Shown: positions 26,253 through 35,702, counted from the first letter of the stretch. The stretch: 64,000 bases of DNA from an uncultured Clostridia bacterium (GCA_934747255.1 CAKVGH010000005.1:1-64000), one strand, 5' to 3'. A program made the numbers and translations. Notes: generated by a model not told the origin, from the letters alone.

Positions 26253-26999
26253 TTACATATTCAATGTGTTAGAATCTTCGTTTTGAGATTTATTATTTTG
26301 TTTGAGTTTTTTAATATATTCTGCCATTTCTGGTTTGAAGCCAGACAAGTCCATTTCGTCTTCTTTTTTGACTTCATTATCTTTGTTTGCATCAACACTT
26401 TCTGTCTTAATAACATTTGTTTGATTGCCAATTTGTTTTTGTGTATCAATTTGGTTTTGCTTGATTTTTCTATTTTGCAATGTTTCCCAATCTTTGTTCA
26501 TTAAAGCCGAAACAACTTCATCCCTATTTTCAATTTTGTCTTGTGCTAGGTCCTTTAATGTATCAGCGATTAACTGTTTCTTTTCTTCTTTTTGCTTTCT
26601 TTCTCTAATTGCATTTGCCTTTTTTACAGTAATAGCAACATCTAAATCGCTCTTTGTAACTCCCTTTACAACTACCTTTTCTTCATCGGTTTGCGATAAT
26701 GTAACTGTTGACGAATATATTCTTTCGCTTTTATACCAATCTAATTTATCAACTAGCCATTCTTCTGTCATGTTGTTGAGTTCGCTTTTGTCAACTTCCT
26801 TTATTTTCAACTCTTTTTTTGGATGTCTTTTTGAATAAATCTTATTATATAATTTAACAGCACCTGTTGCAACTGAAAACATACCTGCAATTGCTAGAGG
26901 TATAGCCATTGAAGGACAAACCAAAATCCAAATCAAATCAAAAAAGCCTAATACATAAAATAGTGCTATTCCATTCCAACCATCAAAAAATTTTCCCAT
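26253..26999 (-). CDS. Two-TM membrane protein with charged cytoplasmic tail, unknown function
   Basis: 248 aa, not recognised. Two hydrophobic segments at about 10-30 and 30-50 (ALFYVLGFFDLIWILVCPSM, then AIPLAIAGMFSVATGAV), then a basic stretch and a 190-residue hydrophilic region with Lys/Glu coiled coil at 125-180 and a Gln/Asn/Asp-rich end. GGGGA precedes the ATG. Monocistronic with its own promoter and terminator. Similar plan to the 3124-4680 and 52071-54725 proteins, with no obvious sequence identity. Confidence 0.72.
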   Translation of the reverse strand: MGKFFDGWNGIALFYVLGFFDLIWILVCPSMAIPLAIAGMFSVATGAVKLYNKIYSKRHPKKELKIKEVDKSELNNMTEEWLVDKLDWYKSERIYSSTVTLSQTDEEKVVVKGVTKSDLDVAITVKKANAIRERKQKEEKKQLIADTLKDLAQDKIENRDEVVSALMNKDWETLQNRKIKQNQIDTQKQIGNQTNVIKTESVDANKDNEVKKEDEMDLSGFKPEMAEYIKKLKQNNKSQNEDSNTLNM

Positions 27000-27028
27000 A
27001 TCATTCCCCTTTATTTAATGTCGCAAAA

Positions 27029-27057
27029 ATACTATCATACAAAGGTTTCATTGTCAA
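27029..27057 (-). promoter_or_regulatory. Promoter of the 26253-26999 gene
   Basis: Minus-strand TTGACA (27052-27057), 17 bp, TAGTAT (27029-27034). Confidence 0.75.
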
Positions 27058-27172
27058 TACCCCATTAAAAAAATAAAGTATAATTCTTGATTATATCAAG
27101 CATAAATTTTTTTAATATCATTGAGTGAATTTATACAAAAACCAAGTTTATAACAAATCAAATTTTGACATT

Positions 27173-27204
27173 AAAAAATAGCTTTTTTGTAAAGACTATT
27201 TTTT
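27173..27204 (-). terminator. uvrC terminator
   Basis: AAAAAATAG (27173-27181) pairs with CTATTTTTT (27196-27204), directly before the uvrC stop. Confidence 0.7.
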
Positions 27205-27208
27205 TATT

Positions 27209-29017
27209 TTAACTATTTAGTTTTTGTTTAACTGCATTAACAACATCTTGTGGGATATGCGTTTTTTGAGCAATTTCGTTTACACTTGCATTTTTGATAT
27301 TTTCCACACTTCCAAAAGTTTTAAGAAGCAATTTTTTTCGTTTTTCGCCAAGTCCTTTTATACCGTCAAGTTCGCTAACAAGCATTGATTTTGCTCTTTT
27401 TGACCTATGAAAAGTAATTGCAAAGCGGTGTGCTTCATCTCGAATTCTTTGAAGCAGTTGCAATGCCAAATCGGTTCGTTTAAGCACAATTGGTTCTTGA
27501 CTATGTGGTACAAAAACTTCTTCTTCTCGCTTGGCAAGAGATACAATATCTATATTCAAATTGTGTTGCTGTAAAACCTGCACAGTGCTTGATAATTGCC
27601 CCTTTCCGCCGTCAATCACTATAAGGTTTGGCACTTGGCTAAAACTCGTATCAGTGCCGTTTAATTCTTTAATACGGCGTGATAATGTTTCGTAAAGCGA
27701 AGCAAAATCGTCATTGCCGTGCACTTGCTTGATGATAAATTTTCGGTAACTAGATTTTTCTGGCTCACCATTCTTGAAAACTACCATACTCGCCACTTTG
27801 TTTGTTCCACTAATGTGACTTATATCATAACACTCCATTCGGTAAGGCACAGATTTTAGACCCAGCACTTGCTGTAATCTTTCGCATGCCAAAATAGTTC
27901 GCTTGGATTTGTTTTGTTCCTTTGATAATGATTTTTGCAAATACTCTTTTGCATTCTGCTTGGCAATATCAATGAGTTTTTTCTTGTTACCTTTTTGAGC
28001 CACAACAAATTTTACATTCTTTTCAAATTTTTCAGTCAGCCATTTTTCGCAGTTAGTTTTAGATGAAAAGTCGCTTTCGATAACGATATTAGATGGTGCT
28101 ATACGATTGAAGGAATAATATTGCATTAAAAATTGAGATAAAATGTCGGCATCATCTGGTTGCATTAAAAGATTAAAGTTTTCCGTTCCAAGCATTTTTC
28201 CGTTTCGTATGATAATCACAGATACGCAGGCATTTAATCCGTCATTATATAAGCCAATGACATCTAAATTTTCGTGATGTGTAAATTGCGTCAAGTATCT
28301 TTCTTTTAACCTTTTTAGAGCCTTTAACTGCTCCCTAATTTTTATTGCAAGTTCAAAGTTTAAGTTCTCACTTGCCTGCTCCATTTTGACTTTTAATAGG
28401 ACTTCAACTTCCTTTGTATCGCCATTCAAAAACTCTATTGCTTTTAGCACTCGCTGTTTGTATTCTTCTTTTGTTATCTTAAAAATACACGGAGCAGTAC
28501 ATAAGCCCATATCGTAATTGATACATGCTCTTTCCAGTCCCTTTTTTGCGGTAAAAACTGTTTTGCAAGTTTTAAGTCCAAAAGCAAAATTTACTATATC
28601 AAGAATTTGGTATACACTCACTCCTGCAAAATATGGACCAAAATATTTTACATTCTTTTTATTTAATTTTCGGGTTACTTCAAAAATAGGAAAATCATCT
28701 TTCAAATTGACAAATATATATGGAAAATTTTTATCGTCCTTTAACAAAATATTGTAATATGGCTTATATTTTTTAATTAAGTTGTTTTCAAGTATCAAAC
28801 AATCATATTCGGTTTTTGTAACGATATAATCAAAATCGTTGATGTTTTTTACCAAATTTTCGGTCTTAATGTTTTTTTGCGTGCGATTAAAATACGAATT
28901 TACTCTGCGCTTTAAGTTTTTCGCTTTGCCGACATAAATAACATTGCCCGATTTGTCTTTCATTATATAACAACCACTTTGTTGTGGAAGTGATAACAAC
29001 TTTTCTTTTAACTCCAT
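27209..29017 (-). CDS. uvrC: Excinuclease ABC subunit C
   Basis: 602 aa from the ATG at 29017. N-terminal GIY-YIG nuclease (QSGCYIMKDKSGNVIYVGKA, 3' cut), UVR domain near residue 200, RNase H-like nuclease (MECYDISHISGTNKVASMVV, IVIDGGKGQL; 5' cut) and C-terminal helix-hairpin-helix (LDGIKGLGEKRKKLLLKTFG). It makes both incisions in nucleotide excision repair. A longer in-frame start at 29113 has no ribosome site; the chosen ATG follows an extended -10 by 6 nt, so the mRNA is probably leaderless. Confidence 0.97.
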   Translation of the reverse strand: MELKEKLLSLPQQSGCYIMKDKSGNVIYVGKAKNLKRRVNSYFNRTQKNIKTENLVKNINDFDYIVTKTEYDCLILENNLIKKYKPYYNILLKDDKNFPYIFVNLKDDFPIFEVTRKLNKKNVKYFGPYFAGVSVYQILDIVNFAFGLKTCKTVFTAKKGLERACINYDMGLCTAPCIFKITKEEYKQRVLKAIEFLNGDTKEVEVLLKVKMEQASENLNFELAIKIREQLKALKRLKERYLTQFTHHENLDVIGLYNDGLNACVSVIIIRNGKMLGTENFNLLMQPDDADILSQFLMQYYSFNRIAPSNIVIESDFSSKTNCEKWLTEKFEKNVKFVVAQKGNKKKLIDIAKQNAKEYLQKSLSKEQNKSKRTILACERLQQVLGLKSVPYRMECYDISHISGTNKVASMVVFKNGEPEKSSYRKFIIKQVHGNDDFASLYETLSRRIKELNGTDTSFSQVPNLIVIDGGKGQLSSTVQVLQQHNLNIDIVSLAKREEEVFVPHSQEPIVLKRTDLALQLLQRIRDEAHRFAITFHRSKRAKSMLVSELDGIKGLGEKRKKLLLKTFGSVENIKNASVNEIAQKTHIPQDVVNAVKQKLNS

Positions 29018-29023
29018 ATTTTT

Positions 29024-29032
29024 ATTATACCA
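29024..29032 (-). promoter_or_regulatory. uvrC promoter, extended -10, leaderless layout
   Basis: Minus-strand TGGTATAAT, with TATAAT at 29024-29029, six bases before the ATG at 29017. The six-base gap, AAAAAT, equals that of lgt. Confidence 0.75.
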
Positions 29033-29113
29033 CTTTACAAGGTTTTTAGAAAAAATAATAACATAGTTTTTAATCTTTATATGATGTAGTTTTATTCTTA
29101 TAGCAAATAACAA

Positions 29114-29533
29114 TAGTTTTATTTGTTTTTACAAAATTGCTTTTTCTAAGTCAGCAATTTGATTATCATACCTATACAAAAACTTTTCTATCATTTTGTT
29201 TGTTATATGTTGAAAGAATTTTAATTCAAAAAATTTAATAAAAAAAGAACTTTTGTATTTTCAGTTCCTTTTTTATATATTTTTGAGTATTTAACTATTT
29301 TTTTATAAAAAACTACATTTTGAACTTATCTATAATATAAATCTAAAATTGCGAACTTACATAGACAAATTATATATCGCCCAATTTATTCAAATTTGGT
29401 TTACCACAGTTAAATTTTTAGATATTTCACAGATAAATATTTTAGCCACTATTTTTTGCCACTAGTTGTATTTTTTTATAAATAGGTTTTGCTATAAAAT
29501 AGCAGTGCAACAAAATTTACAATTAAAATAAAT
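29114..29533. other. Intergenic stretch with one terminator-like hairpin
   Basis: No gene is seen. A stem near 29241-29251 with 29263-29274 (AGAACT / AGTTCC with A and T runs) looks like a terminator for the leftward transcript of the glycosyltransferase gene, 260 bp past its stop. The rest is plain AT-rich sequence. Confidence 0.5.
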
Positions 29534-30961
29534 TTATTTTACGCCTGCAATTTTTGATTTTTTTCTTGCAGAATTGCTTTTTTGTAAATTTTTTTCTAAT
29601 TTTTGCTGTTTTTTTACGATTTTTTCTTTGTTTTTCAAAACTTTTTTCTTCATTCTCGCATATTGTTCAACTTTGCGTTTTGTCTTTCGTGTTTCAACTT
29701 TACGCTTTGCACTAATCTTTTTTGTACTTAACTTACGAACTTTGGCAAACTCTTTTAACTTTTCAAAATGTCCAGTTTTATATTTTTCAATTACTTCTAA
29801 ATAGTCATTGTAAATCTTCTCAACTGCATCGTCCCAAGATACATAAAGATTTGTAAATGCCCCATTACTTATTCTTTCATACTCGTCATTATCGCTAAAA
29901 ATATCAATAATTTTGTTAGCATATTTAGTCGAGTCATTTTCGCTAAAATAAGCATCTACATTCTCGGTACAAGTTCCGCTTGTGACTGCTCCACGCAAAA
30001 ACAAAGTTGGTGTTTTTTGAGATGCCGCTTCTATTTGAACAAGTGAACTGCAATCATATAATGAAGGGAATACAAATAAGTCGGCAAGATTGTAGTAAGT
30101 TGTTATCAACTTTCTGTCCATTATTTTACCAGCAAAGATTACTTTATCATCTAGTTCCAATTCAGTAATGTATTTTTTCAAATCTGCTTCGTCAGGACCT
30201 GTTCCTACAAATATCATTTTGAAAGCAAAATTTTTGTCCTTTAACACTTTTAACGCATCAGCGATAAAGAAAATATTTTTTAGAATATTTAGTCTACCTA
30301 CAAATAACAACACCTTTTCATTATCTTTAATACCTAGTTGGTTTCTTAAATCAAGTACTGCTTGCTTGTCATCAAGATATTGCATTTCTGTACCATTATT
30401 CTTGACTTTTGGCATTATTTTTAATTTATATTCATTATGATATAATTTGGCAACTTCCTTGTTCACTGCCCAACACTCATCACATTTTTCAAATGTTGGC
30501 ATAATGTTACCCATTGCAATCGCAGTTAAAACATCACTCTTTGTAGCCTCAAAAAAGTCCTTTTTGAATTGGCTATGACAAGTAGCCACAACTGGTATTT
30601 TGTGTTTTTTTGCGTACTTTACACCAATCTTGCCAATCGAAAAAGGCGAGTGAATATGAACTATGTCTAAATTGCTGTTTTTTATTTCGTCCATAAAATC
30701 TGGGTCGAGTTCAGGAAGTGGCAAGTCATAGTCAAGTCCCGGACACTTAAAACGCTTGTTACATCTAACCACTTTGTATGGGAAATTATCAACATAATCA
30801 CCCCTGCCTTGTGGCACAAAAACAGTGACATTTGCATATTTTATTAGTCTTTTAGCGTAGTTATCAATAACATTTATAACGCCATCTACCATTGGAAAAA
30901 ACGAGTCACAGAATATTCCAATGTTGATTTTTTTTTCATTTTTATTTTCATTCGTTTCCAT
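29534..30961 (-). CDS. GT4-family glycosyltransferase with long basic tail
   Basis: 475 aa. GT-B fold: N-terminal IGIFCDSFFPMVDGVINVID, PDFMDEI..LDIVHIHSPFSIG, then donor domain with LLFVGRLNILKNI and FPSLYDCSSLVQIEAASQ (E-x7-E-like). The pattern resembles diacylglycerol glucosyltransferases that make membrane glycolipids; the sugar and acceptor are not shown. The last ~85 residues are a Lys/Arg-rich helical tail (KISAKRKVETRKTKRKVEQ) that could hold it to anionic lipid. No ribosome site; -10 ends 6 nt before ATG. Confidence 0.88.
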   Translation of the reverse strand: METNENKNEKKINIGIFCDSFFPMVDGVINVIDNYAKRLIKYANVTVFVPQGRGDYVDNFPYKVVRCNKRFKCPGLDYDLPLPELDPDFMDEIKNSNLDIVHIHSPFSIGKIGVKYAKKHKIPVVATCHSQFKKDFFEATKSDVLTAIAMGNIMPTFEKCDECWAVNKEVAKLYHNEYKLKIMPKVKNNGTEMQYLDDKQAVLDLRNQLGIKDNEKVLLFVGRLNILKNIFFIADALKVLKDKNFAFKMIFVGTGPDEADLKKYITELELDDKVIFAGKIMDRKLITTYYNLADLFVFPSLYDCSSLVQIEAASQKTPTLFLRGAVTSGTCTENVDAYFSENDSTKYANKIIDIFSDNDEYERISNGAFTNLYVSWDDAVEKIYNDYLEVIEKYKTGHFEKLKEFAKVRKLSTKKISAKRKVETRKTKRKVEQYARMKKKVLKNKEKIVKKQQKLEKNLQKSNSARKKSKIAGVK

Positions 30962-30967
30962 ACAAAT

Positions 30968-30996
30968 ATTATATCAAATTTAATTACACTTGTAAA
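30968..30996 (-). promoter_or_regulatory. Promoter of the 29534-30961 gene, leaderless layout
   Basis: Minus-strand TTTACA (30991-30996), 17 bp, TATAAT (30968-30973) with TGA before it, six bases, ATG at 30961. Confidence 0.8.
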
Positions 30997-31172
30997 TACT
31001 TAAAACAACAAATTACACTACTTTTTACAAATGGCAAATTTTATAAATTTTTTAGTTAATTTTCGCAGTTCTTTAACAAATTTATGTTAATTTTGAAAAT
31101 TATTTTATTAGGCTTTTATTTTTATGATAATTACAAGTTTTACAAACAAATTTGTGCTTAAAAATTATATAA

Positions 31173-31201
31173 TTGACTTTTTTGTTAATTCTCTATATAC
31201 T
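31173..31201 (+). promoter_or_regulatory. Promoter of the 31294-32460 gene
   Basis: TTGACT (31173-31178), 17 bp, TATACT (31196-31201). Leader about 85 nt. Divergent from the other glycosyltransferase promoter. Confidence 0.7.
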
Positions 31202-31293
31202 ATTTTTATAGTTAAATATAGCAAATCTATCCATTACTCAAATTGATATGACTGCAATAAAAAAGATATTTAATACATAAAAAAGGAGTACTT

Positions 31294-32460
31294 ATGAATA
31301 AAAAACTCAACATTGCAATTTTCTCCGACAACTTTTTACCGGGAGTTGGTGGAATGGAAAATGCAGTTTGCCACCTTGCAACAACATTTACAAATTTAGG
31401 ACACAATGTTTTGGTAGTTGTTCCACATTACAACAAGAAAAAGGAAGCAGATAACTACCCTTTCAAAGTTTTTAGGAAAACAAGTTTTAGAGTTGACTCA
31501 AACAACTATTGTGCTTATCCAAATTTTAGCAAAAAACTAAAAAAAGCTTTGCAAGAATTTAAGCCAGATATTATTCACTGCCATTCACAAGCAAGTTTAC
31601 TTACACTAGCACTTAAAGCATCAAAAAAATTCAATATTCCTTGCGTTTGCACTATTCACACTAAATATAGTTTTTGCTATAAAAATGCCGTACATCTAAA
31701 CTGCATAGTAAAACCAATGTTAAAAGCAATTGGCAGAAAACTAAAAAAAGTTGATTTAGTAACTTCTGTTTCTTATGGTATGGCAACGGAATTTGACTTG
31801 TACAACTATCACGGCAAATTTGAAGTTATTAAAAATGGTGCTACTTTCCAAAAACTAACTGACCCACAATTAAAAACTTATGCTCAAAGCAAATTTAATC
31901 TAAACGATAACGAAAATATTTTACTTTTCGTTGGACATATATCAAAAATCAAGAATGTTCAATTTATCTTTGCTAGTTTGGACGAACTATACAAATTAAA
32001 TAAGGAATTCAAAATGGTATTTGCTGGTTCTGGTGATGGTGACGACTATTTCAAAAAAATTGCGAGTTCTAAACCATATAAAGACAATGTGTTATTTACA
32101 GGTAAAATTACAGATAAAAAAATATTGCAGTCTGTTTATGCCAACTCTAAAATTTACTTGTTCCCTTCAATCTTTGACACAGATGGATTGACGATTGTAG
32201 AAGCGGCTACTTACTCTGTTCCTAGCATTACTATAACTGGTACAGGTGCTAGCGAAAGAATTACAAATGACCAAAATGGCTTTACAATAGAAGATAATCC
32301 ATTAAAAATGGCTGAAAAAATAGATTTTTTACTAAAAAATCCAGAATTTTTAAGCAAAATTGGAAAAAATGCTAGCCAGCAACTACCTAAAACTTGGGAG
32401 CAAGTATCAAATGAATATTTGAATTTGTATTACAAAACTATTGATACTTACAACAAGTAA
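31294..32460 (+). CDS. GT4-family glycosyltransferase
   Basis: 388 aa. IAIFSDNFLPGVGGMENAVC at the N-terminus (acceptor-side loop), KPDIIHCHSQASLLTL, then LLFVGHISKIKNVQFIF, VFAGSGDGDDYF and FPSIFDTDGLTIVEAA (donor-binding Glu). Retaining GT-B enzyme, probably acting at the membrane on a lipid or surface glycan; specificity not visible. GGAG precedes the ATG by 7 nt. It faces away from the 30961 glycosyltransferase, so the two may form a sequential pair such as mono- and diglucosyl-lipid synthesis (inference). Confidence 0.88.
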   Translation: MNKKLNIAIFSDNFLPGVGGMENAVCHLATTFTNLGHNVLVVVPHYNKKKEADNYPFKVFRKTSFRVDSNNYCAYPNFSKKLKKALQEFKPDIIHCHSQASLLTLALKASKKFNIPCVCTIHTKYSFCYKNAVHLNCIVKPMLKAIGRKLKKVDLVTSVSYGMATEFDLYNYHGKFEVIKNGATFQKLTDPQLKTYAQSKFNLNDNENILLFVGHISKIKNVQFIFASLDELYKLNKEFKMVFAGSGDGDDYFKKIASSKPYKDNVLFTGKITDKKILQSVYANSKIYLFPSIFDTDGLTIVEAATYSVPSITITGTGASERITNDQNGFTIEDNPLKMAEKIDFLLKNPEFLSKIGKNASQQLPKTWEQVSNEYLNLYYKTIDTYNK

Positions 32461-32554
32461 TTTTATTTTACTTAAAGATAATATTAACCACTAAATTTCA
32501 TATTTTTTATGATAAATTAAATAAAAAATGAAAAATATTAAACAAAAAACAAAA

Positions 32555-32582
32555 AAATCTCTTGAATTTAAGAGATTTTTTT
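32555..32582. terminator. Shared terminator of the glycosyltransferase gene and the ribosomal cluster
   Basis: AAATCTCTT (32555-32563) pairs with AAGAGATTT (32570-32578) with A and T runs on the two sides. It serves the plus-strand gene and the minus-strand rplQ end. Confidence 0.85.
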
Positions 32583-32607
32583 ATATTTATTTCTAAAAAC
32601 TAATCAA

Positions 32608-33120
32608 TTAGATAAGTTGAAGAACTGCTACTTGTGCATTGTCACCACGGCGTGCGCCAAGTTTAACAAGTCTAATGTAGCCACCTTTTTGTCCAAGTTC
32701 TTCGGCTCTCTTTGCATACTTTGGAGCATACACATTGAAAATCTTTTCAATAAGTGGGTGTTTAACATCTTGTGTACGCTTAACAAAATCTGCCTTTGCT
32801 TCCTTTGGTGCGCGTTGTTCTTGCAAGTCGTAAAGTTTACCTTCAAGTTTTCTTCTTGCAGCAAGTTTTTTTGGACCATCGTTCAAAACTTCTTGTTTTG
32901 CTTTTGTTCCCTTGCTTGTTACAACTTCTTTTTCTACTTTAACAACATCTTCGTAAGAGTTAATAGCAAGAGTCAAAAGTTTTTCTGCATAACTTTTTAC
33001 TGCTTTTGCTCTTTCAAGAGTAGTTTCTAGTTTTCCGTACCAAAGAAGATTAGATGCTTGATTTCTTAAAATTGCCAATCTTTCGTCTGTTGGTCTATTT
33101 AATTTCTTAATCTGTGCCAT
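32608..33120 (-). CDS. rplQ: 50S ribosomal protein L17, long form
   Basis: 170 aa against about 120 in B. subtilis. The N-terminal part (RNQASNLLWYGKLETTLERAKAVKSYAEKLL) and C-terminal part (GGYIRLVKLGARRGDNAQVAVLQL) are standard; about 50 extra residues (roughly 58-110, Lys/Glu-rich, KVEKEVVTSKGTKAKQEVL) sit between. L17 lies near the exit tunnel, so the insert would be on the outer surface. Last gene of the cluster, before a shared terminator. Confidence 0.95.
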   Translation of the reverse strand: MAQIKKLNRPTDERLAILRNQASNLLWYGKLETTLERAKAVKSYAEKLLTLAINSYEDVVKVEKEVVTSKGTKAKQEVLNDGPKKLAARRKLEGKLYDLQEQRAPKEAKADFVKRTQDVKHPLIEKIFNVYAPKYAKRAEELGQKGGYIRLVKLGARRGDNAQVAVLQLI

Positions 33121-33134
33121 TTTCTATTCTCCTT

Positions 33135-34085
33135 TTATTCTTCGTCAACTCTAAGGCTAAAACCAAAATCTTCAAGTTTTTTGATAACTTCTTCAAGTGA
33201 TTTCAAACCAAGGTTTCGTACTTTAAGCATATCGTCTTTGCTTCTCTTTGTTAAATCTTCAACCGTATTTATTCCTGCTCTCTTCAAACAGTTGTAAGAA
33301 CGAACTGAAAGTTCCATATCTTCAATAGTCATTTCGAGTGCTTTTTGTTGTTTATCTTCTTCACGAGTTGTTAAAATATTAACATTTTTCATATTATCAA
33401 CAAGGTCAACAAATAGTTGTGTGTGGTCTTGAATGATTTTTGCTGACAAACTTACTACTTCTCTTGCTGAGAGTGTACCATTGGTTTCCACTTCAAGGAT
33501 AAGTTTGTCGTAGTCCATTTTTTGTCCTACACGAGCACCTTCAATTGAATAGTTAACTTTTTTAACTGGTGTATAAATGCTATCAACAGCAATATAACCA
33601 ATAGGTTGAGATTCGTCCTTGTTATCGTCAGCAGGAACATAGCCTCTGCCACGACCAACAATAATTTCCATTTCAAATGGAACATCTTCCATTGTACAAA
33701 TATGAAGATCTGGATTCAAGATTTCTACTTGATCATTTGGTTCAATATCACTAGCCTTAACTTCGCCAGCAGTATTTCTGTTAATTCTCAAAGTAGTTTT
33801 GAAATCTTTGTCCAAACTGCTTGTTTTAACAGCCAAACTCTTAATGTTAAGAACAATGTCGATTACATCTTCCATAACACCTTTTACTGTTGAAAATTCG
33901 TGTTCAACACCAGCAATTCTAATTGCTATTGGAGCTGCGCCTGGTAGAGCGCCTAAAAGTGTTCTTCTCAAAGCGTTACCGATAGTCAATCCATAGCCTC
34001 TTTCAAGTGGTTCAACTACGAATTTTGCATAAGTGCCATTTTCGTTTTCTTCACAAGTAATTCTTGGTTTTTCGATTTCCATCAT
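33135..34085 (-). CDS. rpoA: DNA-directed RNA polymerase subunit alpha
   Basis: 316 aa. N-terminal domain for assembly (ERGYGLTIGNALRRTLLGALPG) and C-terminal domain (LSVRSYNCLKRAGINTVEDL, KVRNLGLKSLEEVI), which contacts UP elements and activators. GGAGG precedes the start; a second ATG one codon later is equally possible. Confidence 0.98.
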   Translation of the reverse strand: MMEIEKPRITCEENENGTYAKFVVEPLERGYGLTIGNALRRTLLGALPGAAPIAIRIAGVEHEFSTVKGVMEDVIDIVLNIKSLAVKTSSLDKDFKTTLRINRNTAGEVKASDIEPNDQVEILNPDLHICTMEDVPFEMEIIVGRGRGYVPADDNKDESQPIGYIAVDSIYTPVKKVNYSIEGARVGQKMDYDKLILEVETNGTLSAREVVSLSAKIIQDHTQLFVDLVDNMKNVNILTTREEDKQQKALEMTIEDMELSVRSYNCLKRAGINTVEDLTKRSKDDMLKVRNLGLKSLEEVIKKLEDFGFSLRVDEE

Positions 34086-34109
34086 TTTTTTAATCCTCCA
34101 ATTTACTTA

Positions 34110-34736
34110 TTATCTTGAATATAATTCGACAATCAAGTGTTCTTTAATGTTCAAGTCAATATCTTCTCTTTGTGGGTTAGCAACAACTTTACCTGAAAGT
34201 TCTGCTGGGTTAAATTCCAACCATTTTGGAACAACAATTTTAAGGTCTTTGAGTTCTTTGAATAGGTCAAGGTCCCTTTTGTTTTCCTTAACTGCGATAA
34301 CATCGCCAATCTTTACTTGGTAAGATGGAATATTAACTTTTTTGCCATTTACGGTTAAAAGTCCGTGGTTAACAATTTGTCTTGCTTGTGCTCTTGAAGA
34401 ACCAAATCCCAAACGATAAGCAACATTATCAAGTCTTCTTTCTAGTAATGAAAGCATAACTTCACCTGTCTTACCCTTTGTTCTTTCAGCCATTTCGTAA
34501 TAGCCTCTAAATTGTTTTTCAAGAAGGCCATAAGCCCTTTTTGCTTTTTGTTTTTCTCTTAATTGCAAGCCGTATTCTGAAACTTTCTTTCTTGCATTTT
34601 CTGCACCGTGAATACCAGGTGCTTGTGGACGGCGTTCAAAAGCGCACTTTTTAGTTAAGCATCTATCGCCCTTCAAGAACAACTTGCAACCTTCTCTTCT
34701 ACATAAACGACAATCTGCGTCTGTATACTTTGCCAT
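34110..34736 (-). CDS. rpsD: 30S ribosomal protein S4, zinc-type
   Basis: 208 aa. Four cysteines in the N-terminal 32 residues (CRLCRREGCKLFLKGDRC then CAF) give the zinc-containing C+ form. S4 RNA-binding domain has RLDNVAYRLGFGSSRAQARQ. A primary 16S binder. Its place between rpsK and rpoA is the Clostridia order; in Bacillus it is elsewhere. Confidence 0.98.
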   Translation of the reverse strand: MAKYTDADCRLCRREGCKLFLKGDRCLTKKCAFERRPQAPGIHGAENARKKVSEYGLQLREKQKAKRAYGLLEKQFRGYYEMAERTKGKTGEVMLSLLERRLDNVAYRLGFGSSRAQARQIVNHGLLTVNGKKVNIPSYQVKIGDVIAVKENKRDLDLFKELKDLKIVVPKWLEFNPAELSGKVVANPQREDIDLNIKEHLIVELYSR

Positions 34737-34753
34737 AATTTACTCCTTATAAA

Positions 34754-35140
34754 CTAAATTCTTCTTCTTTTTGGTGGTCTGCAACCATTGTGTGGGATTG
34801 GTGATACATCTTGAATTAAAGTGATGTTTAATTCTGCTGTTTGAAGTGCTCTAATAGCGGCTTCTCTACCATTACCTGGTCCCTTTACATAAACTTCAAC
34901 ACTGTTGATACCCATTTCTTTTGCGGCTTTTCCAGCGATTTCTGCTGCTTGTCCTGCTGCAAATGGAGTATTTTTTCTTGAACCTCTAAATCCAAGTTTA
35001 CCAGCACTGCACCAACTAACTGCGTTTCCTGCTTCGTCAGTGATAGTTACAACAGTATTATTGTTAGATGAGTGAATGTGAGCCATACCCTTATCTAAAT
35101 TTTTTGTAACTTTTTTCTTTTTTCTTTTAACTTCTGCCAT
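34754..35140 (-). CDS. rpsK: 30S ribosomal protein S11
   Basis: 128 aa. GMAHIHSSNNNTVVTITDEA and the C-terminal ISPIPHNGCRPPKRRR-like end (DVSPIPHNGCRPPKRRRI) are the family hallmarks. It sits in the platform next to S7 and binds 16S helix 45. Confidence 0.98.
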   Translation of the reverse strand: MAEVKRKKKKVTKNLDKGMAHIHSSNNNTVVTITDEAGNAVSWCSAGKLGFRGSRKNTPFAAGQAAEIAGKAAKEMGINSVEVYVKGPGNGREAAIRALQTAELNITLIQDVSPIPHNGCRPPKRRRI

Positions 35141-35163
35141 TTTACAATTTATCTCCTATTATA

Positions 35164-35529
35164 TTACTTTTTCGCAGCGCGTTTTTTAGCAATACCTTTT
35201 GCAGTATGAGCATTACATCTTGTGCTTTGTCCTCTGCAAGGTAGATTTTTTCTGTGTCTAATTCCTCTGTAACAGTTAATTTCTGTTAATCTTTTGATGT
35301 TCATTGCGACATCACGCTTTAAGTCACCTTCAACTGTAACGTGTTTGTCGATATAGTCTCTTATTTTTGCTGCATCGTCTTCTGATAAGTCTTTAACTCT
35401 AATATCTGGACTGATGCCTGTTGCCTTTAAGATTTCTCTTGATTTGTTGATACCAATGCCGTAAACATAAGTTAAACCAACTTCAAGTCTTTTGTCCTTT
35501 GGCAAATCAATTCCTGCAATACGAGCCAT
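35164..35529 (-). CDS. rpsM: 30S ribosomal protein S13
   Basis: 121 aa. MARIAGIDLPKDKRLEVGLT and the C-terminal RGIRHRKNLPCRGQSTRCNA tail, which reaches the P-site tRNA. The start at 35529 has GGAGG before it; the in-frame extension to 35571 lacks a site. The mRNA just upstream holds a strong branched hairpin (35637-35702). Confidence 0.98.
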   Translation of the reverse strand: MARIAGIDLPKDKRLEVGLTYVYGIGINKSREILKATGISPDIRVKDLSEDDAAKIRDYIDKHVTVEGDLKRDVAMNIKRLTEINCYRGIRHRKNLPCRGQSTRCNAHTAKGIAKKRAAKK

Positions 35530-35636
35530 AATTTTCCTCCAAATAAATTTTAATAAATATATATTCAACAATAGGTAACATTTCTGTCAGCCGCCCTATC
35601 GTGTAATTTTTTATACAAGATTTAAAACTTGATTTT

Positions 35637-35702
35637 CTATGTCCATATATAAAAGTGTGGAAACCATTATACTTTCTATAATAGTCTTATATATGGGCAT
35701 AG
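35637..35702 (-). ncRNA. Branched hairpin element in the rpmJ-rpsM spacer
   Basis: A 16-bp stem: 35637-35652 pairs with 35687-35702, with one G-U pair. The interior holds two smaller hairpins, TGG AAA CCA and ATTATA CTTTC TATAAT. No T run follows, so it is not a simple terminator. It stands in a 213-bp spacer, the longest inside the cluster. It may be a ribosomal-protein autoregulation site or an mRNA-processing site; neither can be shown from sequence. Confidence 0.6.
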
